This document shows, in pieces, positions 14,940 to 17,078 of a stretch of DNA of 17,078 nucleotides. The DNA lies in assembly GCA_001310555.1 (NCBI GenBank), contig BAXO01000108.1, positions 1 through 17,078 on the forward strand. The letters are read 5' to 3'. A program made the translations under genes and the position numbers. How positions within the stretch are numbered: the first letter of the stretch is position 1; the number at the start of each line of letters is the position of its first letter. Under the pieces are notes generated by a model. The model ran no database searches. It was given only the letters and a program-made list of their open reading frames with translations, and was not told the origin of the DNA. Source of the DNA: Bacillus sp. JCM 19058 (lineage in GTDB: Bacteria > Bacillota > Bacilli > Bacillales_H > Bacillaceae_D).

Positions 14940-15427
14940 TTATAATTTCGAACATTTTAATGACATTCGCAGGGTCTTAAGAATATGCCCGTCAAATTCA
15001 TCATCAAATTCTTCAATTATTTCAAACCCTTTTTTTCAAATAAAAACATTTACCATTTATATTTTCAGACTCGACACTAACAAAAACATTACAAGGCTGC
15101 AACTGCTTACACCCATATTCAAGTAATGCAGAGCCTAGCCCTTGATTTTGATTAGAAGGATTTAAATATATTGCCATTAATTCAATATCTCCATTGGCAC
15201 TTTTATTCGAGAAGTTAGCAAAACCCAAAACCTTATTATCTACTTTAGCTACATAAAACGGAGAGGTTTTTAATCTCTCATGTAAAACATCTGCATTGTA
15301 AGCAGCACTCAGGAAATTTTTTTCTGATTTCAGCTGGTATAATCCCATGATAAGTTTCATGCCAGCTAAGCTCTGCAATTTTTTTTACTTCATTAATATC
15401 CTTACTTTCCATAACTGATATTTCCAT
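14940..15427 (-). CDS. GNAT-family N-acetyltransferase (two frameshifts)
   Basis: Three frames join into about 161 residues. It starts at ATG 15427 with GGAGGGG upstream (MEISVMESKDINEVKKIAEL, SWHETYHGIIPAEI), then NADVLHERLKTSPFYVAKVD, GFANFSN and the acetyl-CoA loop in NQNQGLGSALLEYG (Q-x-x-G-x-G/A pattern), and NVFVSVESENINGKCFYLKK. The end is GFEIIEEFDDEFDGHILKTL and RMSLKCSKL. Both shifts are one extra base in seven-T runs (plus-strand letters, 15317-15323 and 15030-15036). The substrate is unknown. It is separated from the sigma gene by a promoter, so probably not one unit. Confidence 0.8.
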
Positions 15428-15577
15428 AAAATCCCCTCCAAATAATTAAGTATATTTTCTCTTACTTAAAGCTCATAATTATTGCATTACTTTTAGCTTT
15501 AGTATTAACATGGAGAGCGTAAAATATCTTGTGTAAATAAGAATAAAAACACGGAAAAAGGAAGCCCTTTTCTAGTA

Positions 15578-15929
15578 GAATTGAGTTACCACACAAAATT
15601 CAGAGAAAAGTGATTCTCTATGACTGATTTTACTACAGATATTGCACAAGCTCTAGTTCGTAAAGAGGATTTGAAAGAAGTTTCGAAGGCATCTAGAAAA
15701 AGCCGTCAACACTCTTCTAGCTACAGAATTAACGGCTATTCTGGACTACGAAAAATAGGATCGTGACGGATTTGATTCAGGAAACTCGAGGAATGAAACG
15801 TACTCGCGTACCCTTCATACGGAGTTTGGTGATCTTCACCTATCTATTCCGAGAGATCGAAATGGGGAGTTTCACCAACAAACGGTTGCCCCGTATAAAC
15901 GCGATAGTAGTATTATCTTCTCCAGTTAG
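15578..15929 (+). mobile_element. IS256-family transposase, truncated and frameshifted
   Basis: ATG 15620 starts MTDFTTDIAQALVRKEDLKE. After a frameshift it continues LEKAVNTLLATELTAILDYE, and after another RDGFDSGNSRN, LHTEFGDLHLSIPRDRNGEF and HQQTVAPYKRDS. This matches the N-terminal part of IS256/Mutator-type transposases (LxxPRDRxGxF motif), upstream of the catalytic Asp-Asp-Glu domain. The sequence before the ATG (GAGTTACCACACAAAATTC) resembles the terminal repeat of this family. Similarity ends near 15929, just before the stop codon of the membrane protein on the other strand, so the catalytic part is lost. Confidence 0.75.
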
Positions 15930-15948
15930 GTGTTTACCACTGACTACA

Positions 15949-16453
15949 TCAAATCAAAAAAATGGAGATGACAATAAAAAGGAATGTACCATAAAAGCTA
16001 ACTTTTATAATAGATTTCGGAGGAAGATTATTATATTTAGATACAAATGATATCACTATAAGATAAAATACTGATATAAACAAGGTCATGAAAAGGTAAA
16101 TTAACCATCTTTGATTTTCTACCCAAACGAAAAGGTCACCAGTAACTCCAAATATAATAAACAGTGTAATAAGACATACTGCAACTATTATAAAAGTAAT
16201 CGGTGCTTTATTCCAAAAAACACTTTGAAAAAGATCTTTATGTTTCTCAATTTGAAAAAAAAACATTAAGTAATTAAATCCTAAAAGCACTAATAACACT
16301 AATATTACACTTATTTGGATTCCTATATTTTGATTAGAAGACAAAAAGGAAGAAAAATGATCATACCCTTTAGTATCTACAAAAAGAAAAAAAAGTTCCT
16401 AAGCCTATTACACTTATTATTTGATATATACTCCATTTATTAATGAGTTCCAC
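15949..16453 (-). CDS. Membrane protein with about four helices (frameshifted)
   Basis: The main frame (ATG 16344 to 15949) reads NIGIQISVILVLLVLLGFNY, then WNKAPITFIIVAVCLITLFI, WLIYLFMTLFISVFYLIVIS and a last helix ending FLFIVISIFLI. Upstream, WSIYQIISVIGLGTFF and VDTKGYDHFSSFL are joined by removing one base from the A8 run at 16387-16394 (plus-strand letters), adding another helix. The start is uncertain: GTG 16453 lies inside the ribosome binding site AAGAAGGTGG, and ATT at 16444 is better placed but rare. About 165 residues. I do not recognise the family. The IS256 fragment abuts its stop codon, but the C terminus looks natural. Confidence 0.55.
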
Positions 16454-16648
16454 CTTCTTTGTTCATGTTTAGTTTTTAAAAGGATGCAATTCAATAATCC
16501 CTTGATATGACGTTGGGAGCAAGATATATTTACCAAATTAAAATTAATTCACTCTAATGATGTTCATATTTTTCAATACATAGAAAAACCGCCCACCAAG
16601 GATTTATTCAGTCAATTTAACTTGAATAGATAACTTATTTTCTCAAAA

Positions 16649-17078
16649 CTAATTTATTACTCTGCTAATAAACTCTGATTTAGATTTTGTGTATTGTTCT
16701 CTATCATTAGAATATATTTCTGCTGATATTTTTTTTAATTTCCGCATACTCCTCCATAAGATGAAGTTCAGATCTTAATCTATCACGAAACAATTTTTGC
16801 TTCTCCCACCTATGATCACCATTTAATAACAAATGTAAATGGGCTACCCGTTTATCATTTTTGACTTTTACGAAAAACCGTTGCCATGGGCGCTGATCTA
16901 AATCGGGATGTACGTAATGCCAATTATTCATACTCAGAACTGAAAGGATTTCTTTTTCTACAACATCAAATGAATCTATTTTCGCCATTAAATCAATAAT
17001 TGGTTTAGATGGTAGATTAGGAATTGAAGTGCTTCCATAATGTTCTATTTCTTCCACGCCTAACGGCTTTAGCAGAAC
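16649..17078 (-). CDS. GrpB/UPF0157-family protein, 5' end beyond the window (frameshifted)
   Basis: The family signature EEIEHYGSTSIPNLPSKPII (GSTS-x-P and KPIID) is followed by HPDLDQRPWQRFFVKV, HLHLLLNGDHRWEKQKLFRD and LRSELHLMEEYAEIKK. The frame stops at 16707 because the T8 run at 16729-16736 (plus strand) is one too long. The corrected tail ISAEIYSNDREQYTKSKSEF ends at 16649 and fits the usual end of the family. The protein continues in frame to the window edge (VLLKPLGVEEIEHYG), so the N terminus is missing. The fold belongs to the nucleotidyltransferase-like group, and the function of most members is unknown. Confidence 0.8.

Noticed and set aside
15763..16050. Plus-strand 95-codon frame
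   Set aside because: Only a wrong-frame reading of the IS256 fragment fused to the antisense of the membrane protein gene.
1..17078. CRISPR arrays, rRNA genes, replication origins
   Set aside because: No regularly spaced repeats, rRNA signature or iteron cluster was seen.

Overview
The window is AT-rich DNA that looks like accessory chromosome of a Gram-positive Bacillota, most likely Bacillaceae. The pointers are AGGAGG-type ribosome binding sites, a T-box leader, an ECF41-type sigma factor, ResA/CcdA-type thiol redox genes and IS256/IS3 remnants. Most genes lie on the minus strand. Gene families are called from motif recall, not from database searches.

Layout, left to right. (1) 1-1490: a terminator-like hairpin followed by structured RNA resembling the 5' part (domain I) of a group II intron, then a broken tyrosine recombinase and a helix-turn-helix gene overlapping its end. 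(2) 1640-3800: a small membrane protein, two TlpA/ResA-like thioredoxins on opposite strands, and a CcdA-like fragment, which together form a decayed thiol-redox cluster. (3) 3870-5740: an RBBP9/YdeN-type hydrolase, then an ArsR regulator plus AHSA1/SRPBCC operon with palindromic operator candidates. (4) 6336-12009: a MacB/LolD-type ABC operon (ATPase plus a large FtsX-type permease), an IS3 remnant and an MFS exporter behind a T-box leader. (5) 12160-13228: a zinc-ribbon protein with a C-terminal S4-like segment. (6) 13347-15427: a carboxymuconolactone decarboxylase (CMD), an ECF41 sigma factor and a GNAT acetyltransferase. (7) 15578-17078: a truncated IS256-family transposase, a small membrane protein and a GrpB-family gene running off the window.

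Two patterns span the window. First, three diverged copies of the 3' half of a tRNA-Leu(GAG) gene, each with its own intrinsic terminator, sit at 6336-6439, 11917-12009 and 13124-13228. All are on the minus strand, all begin at the anticodon loop, and each lies just downstream of a minus-strand gene or operon (ABC permease, S4 protein, ECF41-CMD). This looks like the scars of repeated integration into one tRNA gene. Second, almost every gene carries a one-base frameshift. At least twelve are explained by one extra base in an A or T run of 7-8. This points to systematic homopolymer error in the sequence, or less likely to widespread decay or slippage. Reading frames were therefore reconstructed across the shifts and true gene ends are given where visible.
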